Source: Neoluteolibacter marinus (lineage in GTDB: Bacteria; Verrucomicrobiota; Verrucomicrobiia; Verrucomicrobiales; Akkermansiaceae). Taken from it: DNA of 64,000 nucleotides. The DNA lies in NCBI RefSeq assembly GCF_014904755.1, contig NZ_JACZFQ010000104.1, forward strand, positions 62,001 through 126,000, given 5' to 3'. Of this stretch, positions 10,347-20,140 are shown in pieces; the stretch's first letter is position 1, and each line of letters starts with the position of its first letter. The notes beneath the pieces are model-generated. The model searched no databases and was not told where the DNA came from. It was given only the letters and a program-made list of their open reading frames with translations. The translations under genes and the position numbers were made by a program.

Positions 10347-13300
10347 TCACCGGTCGACGGCGCGGTGGAGGATGTAGAGTTCGATGTCGTCCATCTCGTC
10401 GATGACGAGCCGGGTGTTCGAGTTGATGCCGCTGCTGGGGAAGAGGACCAGGGTCCAGGAGGAAGTGGCGACCGAGCGCTCGCGGAAGGACGTGATGGGG
10501 ACGGGATCGGCGAGGGGCTCGAGGAGTGAGCGCGAGCGGCCGGGGAGGATTTTCAGGGCTTCGGCGGTGTTGGCACTGAGGCCTTCGGTGTAGGCGTAGC
10601 CGCTGTCCAGAGGGTCCCCGATGGGACGCGGGACAAAGCGGTAGAAGCGGTTCGGGTAGGAAGTGAACTCGTTGGCAACGCGGTCGGGGCGCAGCGGATT
10701 GATGGGCAAGCCGGGGCTCTGGTTGCGGATGACGCTGGTGCCGAGGTAGGCGAGCCGGGCCGTGATGGTGTTGTCGCCATCGACCGCTCCGAGGAACTGG
10801 TGCGGGCCGCGGACGAAGATGCGCAGGGTATCGAGGCGGTCGAGGTAGAGGTTGGGGTGGAAGAAGTTGGTCTGGTAGCCGCCGGCGCCGCCGTTGGCGG
10901 TGGTGTCGTAGCCGGCCTGACGGATGGTGTCGAAGCGCACGCAGATGTCGTCGAAGCCGTCGCCGTTGCAGTCCTCCATCGAGCGGCGCAGAGAGTAGCG
11001 GAAGGCGGTGACGGCATTGACGTTCTCGATGAGCCCGGTGTCCGGGTTCACGACATCGTAGAAAAGTTCGGCGGCGGTTTGGTCGTCGAATTGTTTGAAG
11101 CCGTAGTAGTCCTCGCGCAGGGAAAACCAATCGTCCCTGTTGCCGTAGGTGCGGTTCTGTTCGACGAGGTCGTCCCAGTCGTCGAGCGCGGTGAAGAAGC
11201 GGTCGAGTTCGTGGGCGTTGCGGAGTTTGAAAAGATCAGCGGTGGTCCAGGCGCGGCCGTCGGAAGACTCATTGGCAGGGAGGTTGAGGGGGGTATTCCA
11301 TTTGTACTCCAGGGCGCGGGCGGCGAAGAACAGCCACTTGCGGGCATTGCGGAAGCTGATGGTGGCCAGCTCGGTGGCGTTCTGCGCGCGGAGGCGGTGC
11401 ACGGGGTCGGCGAAATAGCGGGCGCTCAGTTCCTGGTCGACCTCGTCGAGACGGCGCTCGAGGTCGGCCTTCTCGCCGAGCAGCCCGGTGAGACCGCCGA
11501 CTTCCTGGCGCAGGAGGATGGTGGCTTCCTGCGAGTCGATCAGCAGGGTGTTCATCTCCAGGAACATCGTTTTCACCAGGGCCTGGGAGTTGTTTTCGAG
11601 GATGTCGTCGTCGGCATCGCGGATGGCGGCGTCCTGGCCGGCGGCGAGGCGCTCCTTGGAGGCCTGGAGGTTGGCTTTCCCGATTTCGCCCCCGGCTTGC
11701 ACCGCGGCGTTGGCCACGCCGATGCCGGTGATCAGCTTGGTGATGTTCTCGACCTCGCAAAGTTCGGAGAGGGCGTCGGCGGCCTTCTGGGTGGCTTCGA
11801 TGCGGCCGATTTCCTCGGTCATGGACGCCTGCTGGTTGCCGTAGTCGATGATCAGGGCACTGAGGGTGGCGTTGATGCCGGCCTCGGTGGCGCGGCGCTC
11901 CTGTTCGATGGCGATCTTGCGATGGAGATTGGAGATTTCGGCGCTGTTGCGACGGATGCGGAGGTTGGCGGCCTCGATGGACTGGAGCTGCTGCCAGATC
12001 TCCGAGCCTTCGTTGTCCTGCGGGTTCTGGTAGGCCGGAGTGGGCGGGTCGGAGTAGGGGACGCCGACGATCTGGGTAAGTCGGTTGCCGATGGAGCCCT
12101 CGGAATTGGAAACGAGGATGCTGAACTCGTTTTCGAGCGCGTCCTGGTTGTTGCCGTAGGAGGCAATGGCGTCGAGCGCGAGCTGGCGGTTGGTCTTGGC
12201 AACTTCGAGGGGCGAGTTGCTGTCGTTCAGGAGGCTCTCGAAGGAGTCGTAGGAATCGAAGAGCCCGCCCTGGTTCTGGATGAGCATCAGGAACTCGGGC
12301 TCGTAGCCGAGGAGGTTGATGGTGCCATCGAGATTCTGGGAGAAGCCGGTGAGGTCGCTGAGGGCGGCATCCAGACCTCGGTCGAGCTGGGCGATGCCAA
12401 GCTCGTCGCGGCGGACGGGGGTGAGGTCGGCGGGGTCGAAGAGAGCGTTGAGCAGGGAGCGCTGCTCGAAGACAAGCCGCTGGGTGTCGCCGATCAGCTG
12501 CCTCGCCTCGGTGCGGTCGGCGGGGGTGTCACGGGCGGTCAGCAGGTCGACGAGGTCCGAGGCGGTACGGGTGTGCTGGAGCAGGAGGTCGAGGAGCAGG
12601 ACGTAGTCCTTGTAGCCGTCGAGCAACGGGGTGGCGGGGTCGAGCAGGACGGGGGGATCAACCGTGGTGTCATACGCGACGGAGTCGCCGTTGATGTCGG
12701 TCGCGGGGAACAGCTGGCGGGACGGGACCTGGCGTTTGAAGAGGGCGCGGCCCGCGGGGTTGCCGCCGTCGGGGGCGACGCCGAGCGGGTCGGCAAGCAG
12801 GTCGAGGTAGGCGTTGAGGCCGGCACGGGTGTGCTGGAGGGAAGTGCGGACGGTGGTGATCTCGGTGTCGAGGAAGAGATTGGTGCGGATTTCGAGTCGC
12901 TCCGCATCGAGGTTCGCCGTGGAGTTGCGCGCGCGGATGAGTTCCGCGGCGGCGCGGCCGTAGGCGAGGTCGAGGAAGAGGTTCTCGTAGTCATCCCTGA
13001 CCGATCCGGTGGTGTCGGGGTACGAGAGATGTAGGATTTCGTCGGCCTCGCCGGCGTGGTCGCGGTTGACCTGGGCGTAGAGGGTCTCGATCTCGTCGTG
13101 GCGGGTGGAGAAGGAACCGGGCGCGGCCTCGTCGTAGAGGAGCTTCTGATAGGCGAAGGCGGCTTCCCCGGGTGCGGCCGGGTCCGCGTCCTCGTAGAAA
13201 AGCAGCGAGCGGGCCTTCGCGAGCAGGCCGACCTCATTGGCGACCATGGCGGAGACCTGGCGGTAGGAGCTGCCGACCGGCGGGATGATGAACTCGGTGA

Positions 13301-14486
13301 AGAGCACCGTGTGGTCGTCGGCATCGATGGCGGTCGCGCGTCCGTGGTCGGCGGTGTCGGCCGAGCCGAGGGGCGTGGTGGCGCTTTCCCCGATGAGGTG
13401 GAATTCGAGCACGGGCGCGGGGTTGACCGTTTCGCCGGCACCGAAGTTCGCGACGATGAGGGAGGAGTTGATGGCGGCGGAGAGCACCGGGCGGGTGCCG
13501 GAGCCCGCGCTGACGGCCGTGGAGGTGTCGATGTTGATCCACGGGCCGCCGGGTCCGGCAGCCTTGCGGAGGGCGAGTTGGCCGCTGTTGTTCCGGTGGC
13601 TGAGGATGCCCGCCGTGCTGGCGTCCTGGATGGGGAAGGCCGTGCTGGGTGCGACGCCGAAGGAGGAGTTGGCTAACCAGAGGTTGCTCAGCGGGTCGCG
13701 GCGGTAGATGTTGATGACGGCTCCGTCGCTGAAGTCATTGAAGTAGGAGACGACATCGCCGCGGATCGTGAACGTGCCGGGATTGCCCAGCGGTTCGAAA
13801 AAGCTGTTGCCGAAGGATTGTCTCTCTTGCCAGGCGGCGGCGGCTTCGTCCCATTGGAAGAGGGTGAGTTCTCCCTGGCCCGAGCTTTCCCCGGGCGAAC
13901 CGACGACGATCCAATCGCCGCTGATGCCCACACCTTGGCCGGACAGGTCGCGCAAGGCATTGTCCGCGGGGACGAGCTTCTGGACGAAGTGGAACTTGCC
14001 GGTGGCGGGATTGAGACGGTGGACATAGGCCCCGCTGGCAACGCCGTTGTTGCCGGTGGACGAGGTGTCGCGATCGTTCGAACCGACGACGAGGATGGTG
14101 CCGTCCTCGTTGAAGGCGACGTCATCGCCGAAGCGGTGGCGCTCGGTGGCATCGGGCGGGACGAGTTTCTGGATCTGCGCCCAGCCGGAGGGACCGCGGC
14201 GGTAGAGATAGACGGCACCGGGGTTTCCCTCGCCGGCATCCCGGTTGACGGGTGCGCCCACCGCGGCGAGGTCGCCATGGAGGGCGATGGCGTCGCCGAA
14301 TTCGGAGACATCGAATCCTTCTTCGCTCGGAAGGTCCGTGGGCGTCGGCAGGATTTCCTGGTGGAGGCCGTTGACCGGGTCCGCGAGCAGGACTTCCTCC
14401 AGAGTGGGGCGCGCCAAGAGGAGAACGGGGAGGAAAGTGAGAAACGCGATGGCTTTCATGGGGGTCATGTGCGGCCGGAGATTCAC
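10347..14486 (-). CDS. Giant exported protein: FG-GAP-like propeller, long coiled coil, Tc-toxin-A-like C-terminus
   Basis: About 1379 residues. The GTG at 14486 overlaps the stop of the upstream gene (GTGA), which suggests translational coupling; ATGs at 14468 and 14459 also precede the signal peptide (MKAIAFLTFLPVLLLA). Residues about 55-300 show repeated GDxxAVGAP and Phe-Gly-Asp-Asp patterns of FG-GAP blades. About 430-1090 are helical, with a strong coiled coil at about 840-1000 broken by a short Gly/Ala-rich hydrophobic turn (LITGIGVANAAVQAG). The last 170 residues are beta-rich and end in DDIELYILHRAVDR. A helical hairpin with a hydrophobic tip, followed by a final beta domain ending in Asp-Ile-x-Leu-x-Ile, recalls the central channel and TcB-binding end of Tc-toxin A subunits. 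That is a remote resemblance, not an assignment. Confidence 0.85.
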   Translation of the reverse strand: MNLRPHMTPMKAIAFLTFLPVLLLARPTLEEVLLADPVNGLHQEILPTPTDLPSEEGFDVSEFGDAIALHGDLAAVGAPVNRDAGEGNPGAVYLYRRGPSGWAQIQKLVPPDATERHRFGDDVAFNEDGTILVVGSNDRDTSSTGNNGVASGAYVHRLNPATGKFHFVQKLVPADNALRDLSGQGVGISGDWIVVGSPGESSGQGELTLFQWDEAAAAWQERQSFGNSFFEPLGNPGTFTIRGDVVSYFNDFSDGAVINIYRRDPLSNLWLANSSFGVAPSTAFPIQDASTAGILSHRNNSGQLALRKAAGPGGPWINIDTSTAVSAGSGTRPVLSAAINSSLIVANFGAGETVNPAPVLEFHLIGESATTPLGSADTADHGRATAIDADDHTVLFTEFIIPPVGSSYRQVSAMVANEVGLLAKARSLLFYEDADPAAPGEAAFAYQKLLYDEAAPGSFSTRHDEIETLYAQVNRDHAGEADEILHLSYPDTTGSVRDDYENLFLDLAYGRAAAELIRARNSTANLDAERLEIRTNLFLDTEITTVRTSLQHTRAGLNAYLDLLADPLGVAPDGGNPAGRALFKRQVPSRQLFPATDINGDSVAYDTTVDPPVLLDPATPLLDGYKDYVLLLDLLLQHTRTASDLVDLLTARDTPADRTEARQLIGDTQRLVFEQRSLLNALFDPADLTPVRRDELGIAQLDRGLDAALSDLTGFSQNLDGTINLLGYEPEFLMLIQNQGGLFDSYDSFESLLNDSNSPLEVAKTNRQLALDAIASYGNNQDALENEFSILVSNSEGSIGNRLTQIVGVPYSDPPTPAYQNPQDNEGSEIWQQLQSIEAANLRIRRNSAEISNLHRKIAIEQERRATEAGINATLSALIIDYGNQQASMTEEIGRIEATQKAADALSELCEVENITKLITGIGVANAAVQAGGEIGKANLQASKERLAAGQDAAIRDADDDILENNSQALVKTMFLEMNTLLIDSQEATILLRQEVGGLTGLLGEKADLERRLDEVDQELSARYFADPVHRLRAQNATELATISFRNARKWLFFAARALEYKWNTPLNLPANESSDGRAWTTADLFKLRNAHELDRFFTALDDWDDLVEQNRTYGNRDDWFSLREDYYGFKQFDDQTAAELFYDVVNPDTGLIENVNAVTAFRYSLRRSMEDCNGDGFDDICVRFDTIRQAGYDTTANGGAGGYQTNFFHPNLYLDRLDTLRIFVRGPHQFLGAVDGDNTITARLAYLGTSVIRNQSPGLPINPLRPDRVANEFTSYPNRFYRFVPRPIGDPLDSGYAYTEGLSANTAEALKILPGRSRSLLEPLADPVPITSFRERSVATSSWTLVLFPSSGINSNTRLVIDEMDDIELYILHRAVDR

Positions 14487-17400
14487 GGGGAGGGGGCGAG
14501 GTGAAGGTCGGTGGAGGGTGGCGGCGGGGGCTGCAACTGGAGATGGAAGGTTCCAATCACCTCCGCGGGGGTGCCCTTGGGCGGGGCGAGCATCAGGGTG
14601 GCGACGCCGGTGATGGTGGCGGGCGTGACCTCCTGGCCAGGCAGTGCGTCGTCGGAGGCCAGTTGCAGGGCGGCAAGGGTCGACGGGGACGCGGTGATGC
14701 CGGGCAGCTCGCGCAGCAGCGGGATGTTCGCGGCGCTGGCCGAGAAAGTGGTGGGACCGAAGGCGGCGGAGACCGGGAAGGTGCCGCGCGGGAACAGTCC
14801 TGAGGCCTCCGTCGCCGTCAGGTGCTGGCGGGTGGTGGTGCCGTCGGTGAGGGATTCAAAGACAAAGCCGAGCTGCTCGGTGGCGGTGCCGAAGGTGCCG
14901 CTCCAGATGGCGTCGTCGTCGGTCACCGCGACGGTGAAGCTCGCGTTCAGCCCGGGAACGAGGCCGGGATTGCCGGTGAGGGTGACGGTGTAGCGGGTGG
15001 CGGCCCCGGCGAGCAGGTCGTTGAAGAAGGTGAGCGGAATCTCGGCCGAGGTCGCGCCGGTCAGGGCGAGGCCGGCCGACACGGCGGGCAGGAGCTTGCC
15101 GTTCGGCATGATGCCTCTGACAGTATAGCTGAGGTAGCCGGTGAAGGGTGAGGAGAAGAGGACGGTGCGGGTGAAGGTGTCACCCTCGGGAGCATCGAAG
15201 ATGGTGACCGGGCTGCCTTCGGTGTCCAAGGGCAGGTCGAGATCGGCGGTGAGGGTGCTCACGGTGCCGCCGCCGGCATCGTCACCGGCCGCGCGGAAGA
15301 AGCGGTGACCGGAGGGAGGGGTGGCGGTGAAGGCATAGCGTCCGCCGCCGAGGTCATTGAGCGTGGCGTCGAGATCGGGGAAGCTGGTGAGGTCGCCGGA
15401 AGACTGGAGGCGCAGATTCTGGGCGGCGCCCTGGACGCGGAAGGTCAGGGTGATGTTGCCGTTTTCCAGCAGTGAGAAGCTCTGCGTTGTCAGGATGGCG
15501 GAGCCCGGGACGGAGGCGGCGGAATTGGGATCGGAGCCGGAGTTGACCTCGGCATGGTCCGAATAGGTGTCGTCGTCGGAGTCGGCCAGGTTGGGGTCGG
15601 TGCCGAGGGCTGATTCCTGGGCTTCGGTCAGACCGTCCCCGTCGGTATCGGTGATGCCGGGATGGGAGTCGGGATCGAGCTGATTGGTGCCGAGCAGGAT
15701 CTCGACGAAGTCCGAGAAGGTGTCGGTATCGGTGTCGATGAGGCCGGGATCGGTGCCGAGGGTGGCTTCCGCGGCATCGCTGAGACCGTCGCCGTCGGAG
15801 TCCGGTGAGGTGGTGTCGAGGAATGACGTGGGGTCCAGCGGGTCGGTGGCGGCGCCTTCATCGGAAACGGCGCGGAAGAAACGCTGGCCGGCGGGCGGGG
15901 TGGCGGTGGCGGTGTGGAGGCCGCCGCCGGTGTGAACGATCGTGACCCCCGGGAGCGTGGAGAAAGCGTTTAGCTCGCCGGACGATTCGAGGCGGAGGTT
16001 GGTGACGGTGCCATAGGCCTGGAAGATAAGGGTGATGGAGCCGTCGGGGGCCCGGTCGAAGCTGCGGGCGACGAGGCGGGGCGCGAGGGTTTCGTCGCTG
16101 TCGCTGAAACCGTCGCCATCCGAGTCCGCGAGGAGCGGGTTGGTGCCGTTGGCGATTTCCTCATTGTCGGGGATGCCGTCGCCGTCGCTGTCGCGGCTGG
16201 CGGGATTGGTGCCGAGGACGATTTCCTCGGCGTCGGTCAGTCCATCGCCATCGGAGTCGGGCGAGCCGTCGCTGGTGGCGAGCGAGGCTTCCTCGAGGGA
16301 ATTGATGCCGTCCTTGTCCTGATCCTCGCTGAGCGGCGCGCCGAGGTAGCCGAGGCGGTGGAGGGCGGCGATTTCCTCGTCGGACAGGTCGCGGTTCCAG
16401 ATGGCGACCTCGTCGAGGCCGCCGCGGTAGTGGGAGCGGTTGCCAACGACGTGCATCCAGCTTCCGATCTCGAAGGTGTCGAGGCCGCTCAGGGCGCTGG
16501 TGAATGCCGTGGGATTTCCCCCGGGGGCGGAGATGGCGGTACGGCCATCGTAGTAGATGACGGCGCGGGTCGGGGAAATCACCGCCGCGACGTGGTGCCA
16601 GCGGCCGTCGGTGATGTCGGGCACGGGGACGGCCATGTTTTCCCCGAAATCCGTGCCGCCGCTGCGGGTCCGCAGCCAGAGGTTCGGGATGCTGCTGAAG
16701 GAGGTGACGCGGAACTGGCTTTCGATGCTGGCCTGATCGCTTTTGTAGAAGTGGAACAGGGCGGTGGCGTTGCTGTGGGGCTTGACCCAGGCGCTGAGCG
16801 TGACGGAGTCGAGGCCGAGCAGCGGGGGGAGTGCCGCGGAGGCATCGAGGTGGCGCGCGGGGGTGGAATTTGGGACATTGATCGAGTGTCCGATGCCGCC
16901 GATAAGCTCTGAAGGGAAGAGGCCGGGGCCGGAGGGAATGATGGCGGGCTTGCTACCGGGGGCCTGCGATTTCTCGACCAGGGTGTCGTTGCCCTCGGGG
17001 CCGGGTTCGAAGGGAAGGTAGAAGACGAGGCCCTCGGTGGAGGGGCGGGCGGCGGGCGGCGCGGTGACGAGGGAGACGTGTTTCCAGTTGGTGATCCCGT
17101 CGGAGGGGACCTGGCGGCCGGAGCCGAAGGCGAGGACGTTCTCGGTGAGGCCGCCGATGTTGGCGGTGGAGAAGTCGAGGGTTCCCTGGCTGATGCCGTC
17201 GATGAACCATTCATAAACCGTGCTGCGTGGCGGGCAGACGGCGGTGATGGTGTGGTAGTCGTCGCCGGTGCCGGCAGGGAGGTTCAGTTGGGGCTGGTTC
17301 GCGGGAATGACGTAGAAGCTGTTGTCGGCGGCGGTCCGTCCGATTCCAAATCCGACGCGGGCCGCGGCGTTTGCCCCGATGTCCCAGCCGGGGTTTTGCC

Positions 17401-20140
17401 CGGCGGTGAAACCCCAGCCGGCATAGCCGGCGTAGTTCGGCGAGGCGTGGTCGGACAGGGCGCGGACGGTGGCGGTGAAGGTCCAGCCGAGGTCGTAGAG
17501 CTGGAGCAGTTCGTCGGGATCGAGCAGGTTGCGGTTCCAAGGGTTGTCCAGGGTGGTGCTGGTGAGCTGGTCGCGGATCTGCCAGACCGTTTCGTAGCCG
17601 TCGGTGACGATGCCGACGTTGCTGCCGCTGTCGAGGAAGCCGTCGAACGGGCTGTAGTCGTTGGCGATCGCGGTTTCCGTGTCGTACCAGAGCTGCGCGA
17701 CCGGATTGGGATCGGCGCGGCGGGAGTCGTAGGTGGCGGAGAACGAGGTGGCCACGGGAACGGGGGCGATCTTCTCCCCGAAGACGCGCAGTTCGGCGAA
17801 CTCGAGGAAGCCGGCTTCGTCATCGATGGGCACCCCCCGGCCGCCGGAGCCGGAGAGGTCGGGGTCGGGGGTGCGTATCACGCGGACGATGCGGGCGGGC
17901 GTGGCCGAGTGGAAGGCGTGCTCGAGGGTGCGCGGTCCGTTCGGGAAGTTGTAGCCGGCGTTCTCGGGATTGAGGAGGGGGGAGCTGTCGAGGACGGTGC
18001 CGGAGGCGTCGCGGAGTTCGATGGTGATGTCCCGCAGGCGGGCGAAGCAGCAGGTGTTGCTGAGGGTGTTGGTGAGATTGGCGATTTCCACCCGCTCGAC
18101 CAGGGCGTCTTCGGGAAGTTCGACCTCGACCCATGGGCTGGGGTTCTCCGTGGTCGGGGCGGCGGCGTTGCGGTTTCCAGAGGCGGTGGAACCGTCGATG
18201 ACGATTCCCGGGTCGGTCCGGTCCGGGTTATCCACGGGGATGACCCGGGACTGGCGGACGGTCGAGCCGCGGGCGAGGTTGGTTTCTCCCGAAGGAGGAA
18301 CTACCAGATCTTCCGTAGGTCCTGTCGCGTGGAGGGCGGCGATCGCGCCTGCATCGAGGGCGGTGTTGTAGACGCGGGCCTCGTCAATGAGCCCGGCGAA
18401 GAAGCGGTTGGTGCTGGTGGTGTTCGGATGGCGCTGCCCGAGGTGGAAGCGGCCGGTGCCGACCGGGTAGCCGACCAGGCTGCCCTGGGTTGCGCCCGCC
18501 GTGCTGTAGAGCGAGCCGTTGCGATAGAGGGTGATGGTGTTTCCGGGGCCGTAGACGATGGCGATCATCACCTGTCCGGGGGGAGTGACGGTTTCGGCGG
18601 CGCCGCCATTGTTCAGCACGCTGCGGGTGAGGCTGTTGCTGCCGTTCATCCACTGGCCGCTGGTCCTCTCCGCGTAGACGATGCCGTCGAAGGTGTCGCT
18701 GCCGGAAACGGTGCGGACGAGGGTCAGCACGCCGCCTCCGGATTGATCGAGGACGGACGGGGATACCCAGGCGACCAGCGTTCGCTCGCCGAGGTAAACG
18801 GGGGCACCGGCGGGGGTGGAGGCATAGGCGTCGTTTCCGTTGAGGACGAGGGCGCCGTTGCGGATCTCCGCCTCGCCGCCGAGGGCGAGCTCGAGGTCGC
18901 CGACCGAGTCGCGGGTGTCGCCATCGAAGGTCCAGCGGTGGATTTCCCCGGTCGGTAGAGCGGTGGGGGATGGACTCTCGAAGGGACCAATGTCGATGGT
19001 CGGGCTGCCATACAGGTCGCCGTTGATCACCCTCGGGTTGCCGGCAAGGTCGGTGGGCAGGCTGTTGGCGGCGTTGTCACCGTAGTCGATGGCGGGGGAG
19101 TCGGGAAGCAGGCTCAGGTCGCCGTAGTGGTTGTCGCCGGGCGTCGTCCAGTCTCCGTCGTTGGAAAACGGCTGGCTGCGGAAGCGGGGATCGCTGTTGG
19201 AATGAATGGTGGAGCCGTTGGGGGTCTGGCCCTGAATGAGATTGGCGACGGAGCCACCGCCGAAGGTGACGGCGTTGTAGGGGCCGGGGGTGTTGCCCCA
19301 GATGATGGTGTTCCGCAGCGTGGTCGAGCCGCCGGCGTCGTTGTAGAGCGCCCCGCCATTGCTGGCCGAGTGGTTGTGGGCGAAGGCGCAGCTGATGAAG
19401 GTGGGGTTGGAACTGAAGGAACGGATGGCCCCCCCGATGGGCGATTCGTTTCCGGTAAAAGTGACGTGGGTCAGGGAGGGCGAGGCGGCGTTGGTCAGGT
19501 AGATGGCGCCTCCGGAGTTGCTGGCGGTGTTTCCTTCGAAGCGGCAGGCGATCATCTGGAAAGACGTGCTCCCATTGGCATGCAGCCCGCCGCCGTAGAC
19601 CGCGCGGTTTTCGCGGATCAGGAGATTCGCGAGAACGGGCGAGCGGTCGCCGAGCGTGATGGCGCCTCCTCGGTCGCTGGGCTCCCCCGGGTTGTCCGCG
19701 TTGCCGCCGATCAGTGTGAAGCCGTCGAACCGGGAAGCGGCATCGGCGGCCAGCGCGTTGATGAGATTGTAGCTGTTGCCAGCCAGGGTGCCGTCGTCAT
19801 CGATGTCACCGGAGATGACGGTGGCGTTGCTGAGCGGGTCGGCATTGCGGGCGGTGAAGCTGCCGTCGCCGCCGCCGGTGGGGAAGCCGCCGTAAATCTT
19901 GACCCCTGGATTCAGGTTGAAGCTGTCGGTTCGTGCAGCGCCGGCCTTGTAGGTGCCTTGGGCGACCCAGATCTCGTCGCCGGACGCGGCGGCGGAAATG
20001 GCCGCCTGAAGGTCATCCATCGCGGTAACCCAGGTGGAGCCGTCCCCGGCACTGGCGACCGCCGGATCAACCCGGATGACATCGGCATGCAGCGGCACGG
20101 TCGCGAGGGCCGGGGCGAGGGAGAGGAAAAGTCGTTTCAT
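14483..20140 (-). CDS. Giant secreted LamG / beta-helix / thrombospondin-3 protein
   Basis: 1885 residues from the ATG that begins the signal peptide MKRLFLSLAPALATVPLHA; an in-frame extension of 44 residues upstream lacks any signal. Residues about 20-395 form a right-handed beta-helix of the polymorphic-outer-membrane-protein type, with GDEIWVAQGTYKAG near the start and many Gly-Gly-Ala-Ile/Leu rungs. About 398-615 is a LamG-like jellyroll, about 617-780 resembles an F5/8-type discoidin domain, and about 800-1030 and 1033-1265 are two more jellyrolls. About 1272-1350 and 1430-1545 are thrombospondin type 3 repeats with DSDGDGLTDAEE-like calcium loops. A roughly 75-residue beta module occurs twice (about 1355 and 1549). 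The C-terminus is Calx-beta-like. It is probably a surface adhesin or glycan-binding protein, co-translated with the gene downstream. Confidence 0.9.
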   Translation of the reverse strand: MKRLFLSLAPALATVPLHADVIRVDPAVASAGDGSTWVTAMDDLQAAISAAASGDEIWVAQGTYKAGAARTDSFNLNPGVKIYGGFPTGGGDGSFTARNADPLSNATVISGDIDDDGTLAGNSYNLINALAADAASRFDGFTLIGGNADNPGEPSDRGGAITLGDRSPVLANLLIRENRAVYGGGLHANGSTSFQMIACRFEGNTASNSGGAIYLTNAASPSLTHVTFTGNESPIGGAIRSFSSNPTFISCAFAHNHSASNGGALYNDAGGSTTLRNTIIWGNTPGPYNAVTFGGGSVANLIQGQTPNGSTIHSNSDPRFRSQPFSNDGDWTTPGDNHYGDLSLLPDSPAIDYGDNAANSLPTDLAGNPRVINGDLYGSPTIDIGPFESPSPTALPTGEIHRWTFDGDTRDSVGDLELALGGEAEIRNGALVLNGNDAYASTPAGAPVYLGERTLVAWVSPSVLDQSGGGVLTLVRTVSGSDTFDGIVYAERTSGQWMNGSNSLTRSVLNNGGAAETVTPPGQVMIAIVYGPGNTITLYRNGSLYSTAGATQGSLVGYPVGTGRFHLGQRHPNTTSTNRFFAGLIDEARVYNTALDAGAIAALHATGPTEDLVVPPSGETNLARGSTVRQSRVIPVDNPDRTDPGIVIDGSTASGNRNAAAPTTENPSPWVEVELPEDALVERVEIANLTNTLSNTCCFARLRDITIELRDASGTVLDSSPLLNPENAGYNFPNGPRTLEHAFHSATPARIVRVIRTPDPDLSGSGGRGVPIDDEAGFLEFAELRVFGEKIAPVPVATSFSATYDSRRADPNPVAQLWYDTETAIANDYSPFDGFLDSGSNVGIVTDGYETVWQIRDQLTSTTLDNPWNRNLLDPDELLQLYDLGWTFTATVRALSDHASPNYAGYAGWGFTAGQNPGWDIGANAAARVGFGIGRTAADNSFYVIPANQPQLNLPAGTGDDYHTITAVCPPRSTVYEWFIDGISQGTLDFSTANIGGLTENVLAFGSGRQVPSDGITNWKHVSLVTAPPAARPSTEGLVFYLPFEPGPEGNDTLVEKSQAPGSKPAIIPSGPGLFPSELIGGIGHSINVPNSTPARHLDASAALPPLLGLDSVTLSAWVKPHSNATALFHFYKSDQASIESQFRVTSFSSIPNLWLRTRSGGTDFGENMAVPVPDITDGRWHHVAAVISPTRAVIYYDGRTAISAPGGNPTAFTSALSGLDTFEIGSWMHVVGNRSHYRGGLDEVAIWNRDLSDEEIAALHRLGYLGAPLSEDQDKDGINSLEEASLATSDGSPDSDGDGLTDAEEIVLGTNPASRDSDGDGIPDNEEIANGTNPLLADSDGDGFSDSDETLAPRLVARSFDRAPDGSITLIFQAYGTVTNLRLESSGELNAFSTLPGVTIVHTGGGLHTATATPPAGQRFFRAVSDEGAATDPLDPTSFLDTTSPDSDGDGLSDAAEATLGTDPGLIDTDTDTFSDFVEILLGTNQLDPDSHPGITDTDGDGLTEAQESALGTDPNLADSDDDTYSDHAEVNSGSDPNSAASVPGSAILTTQSFSLLENGNITLTFRVQGAAQNLRLQSSGDLTSFPDLDATLNDLGGGRYAFTATPPSGHRFFRAAGDDAGGGTVSTLTADLDLPLDTEGSPVTIFDAPEGDTFTRTVLFSSPFTGYLSYTVRGIMPNGKLLPAVSAGLALTGATSAEIPLTFFNDLLAGAATRYTVTLTGNPGLVPGLNASFTVAVTDDDAIWSGTFGTATEQLGFVFESLTDGTTTRQHLTATEASGLFPRGTFPVSAAFGPTTFSASAANIPLLRELPGITASPSTLAALQLASDDALPGQEVTPATITGVATLMLAPPKGTPAEVIGTFHLQLQPPPPPSTDLHLAPSP

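Noticed and set aside
10800-13034. 744-codon open frame on the plus strand inside the giant coiled-coil gene
   Set aside because: Val/Gly/Glu repeats typical of the antisense of a GC-rich coding region; no credible start or family.
17078-18958. Long plus-strand frame opposite the giant LamG gene
   Set aside because: Antisense shadow of the real gene; composition is almost only Gly, Val, Ala and Asp.
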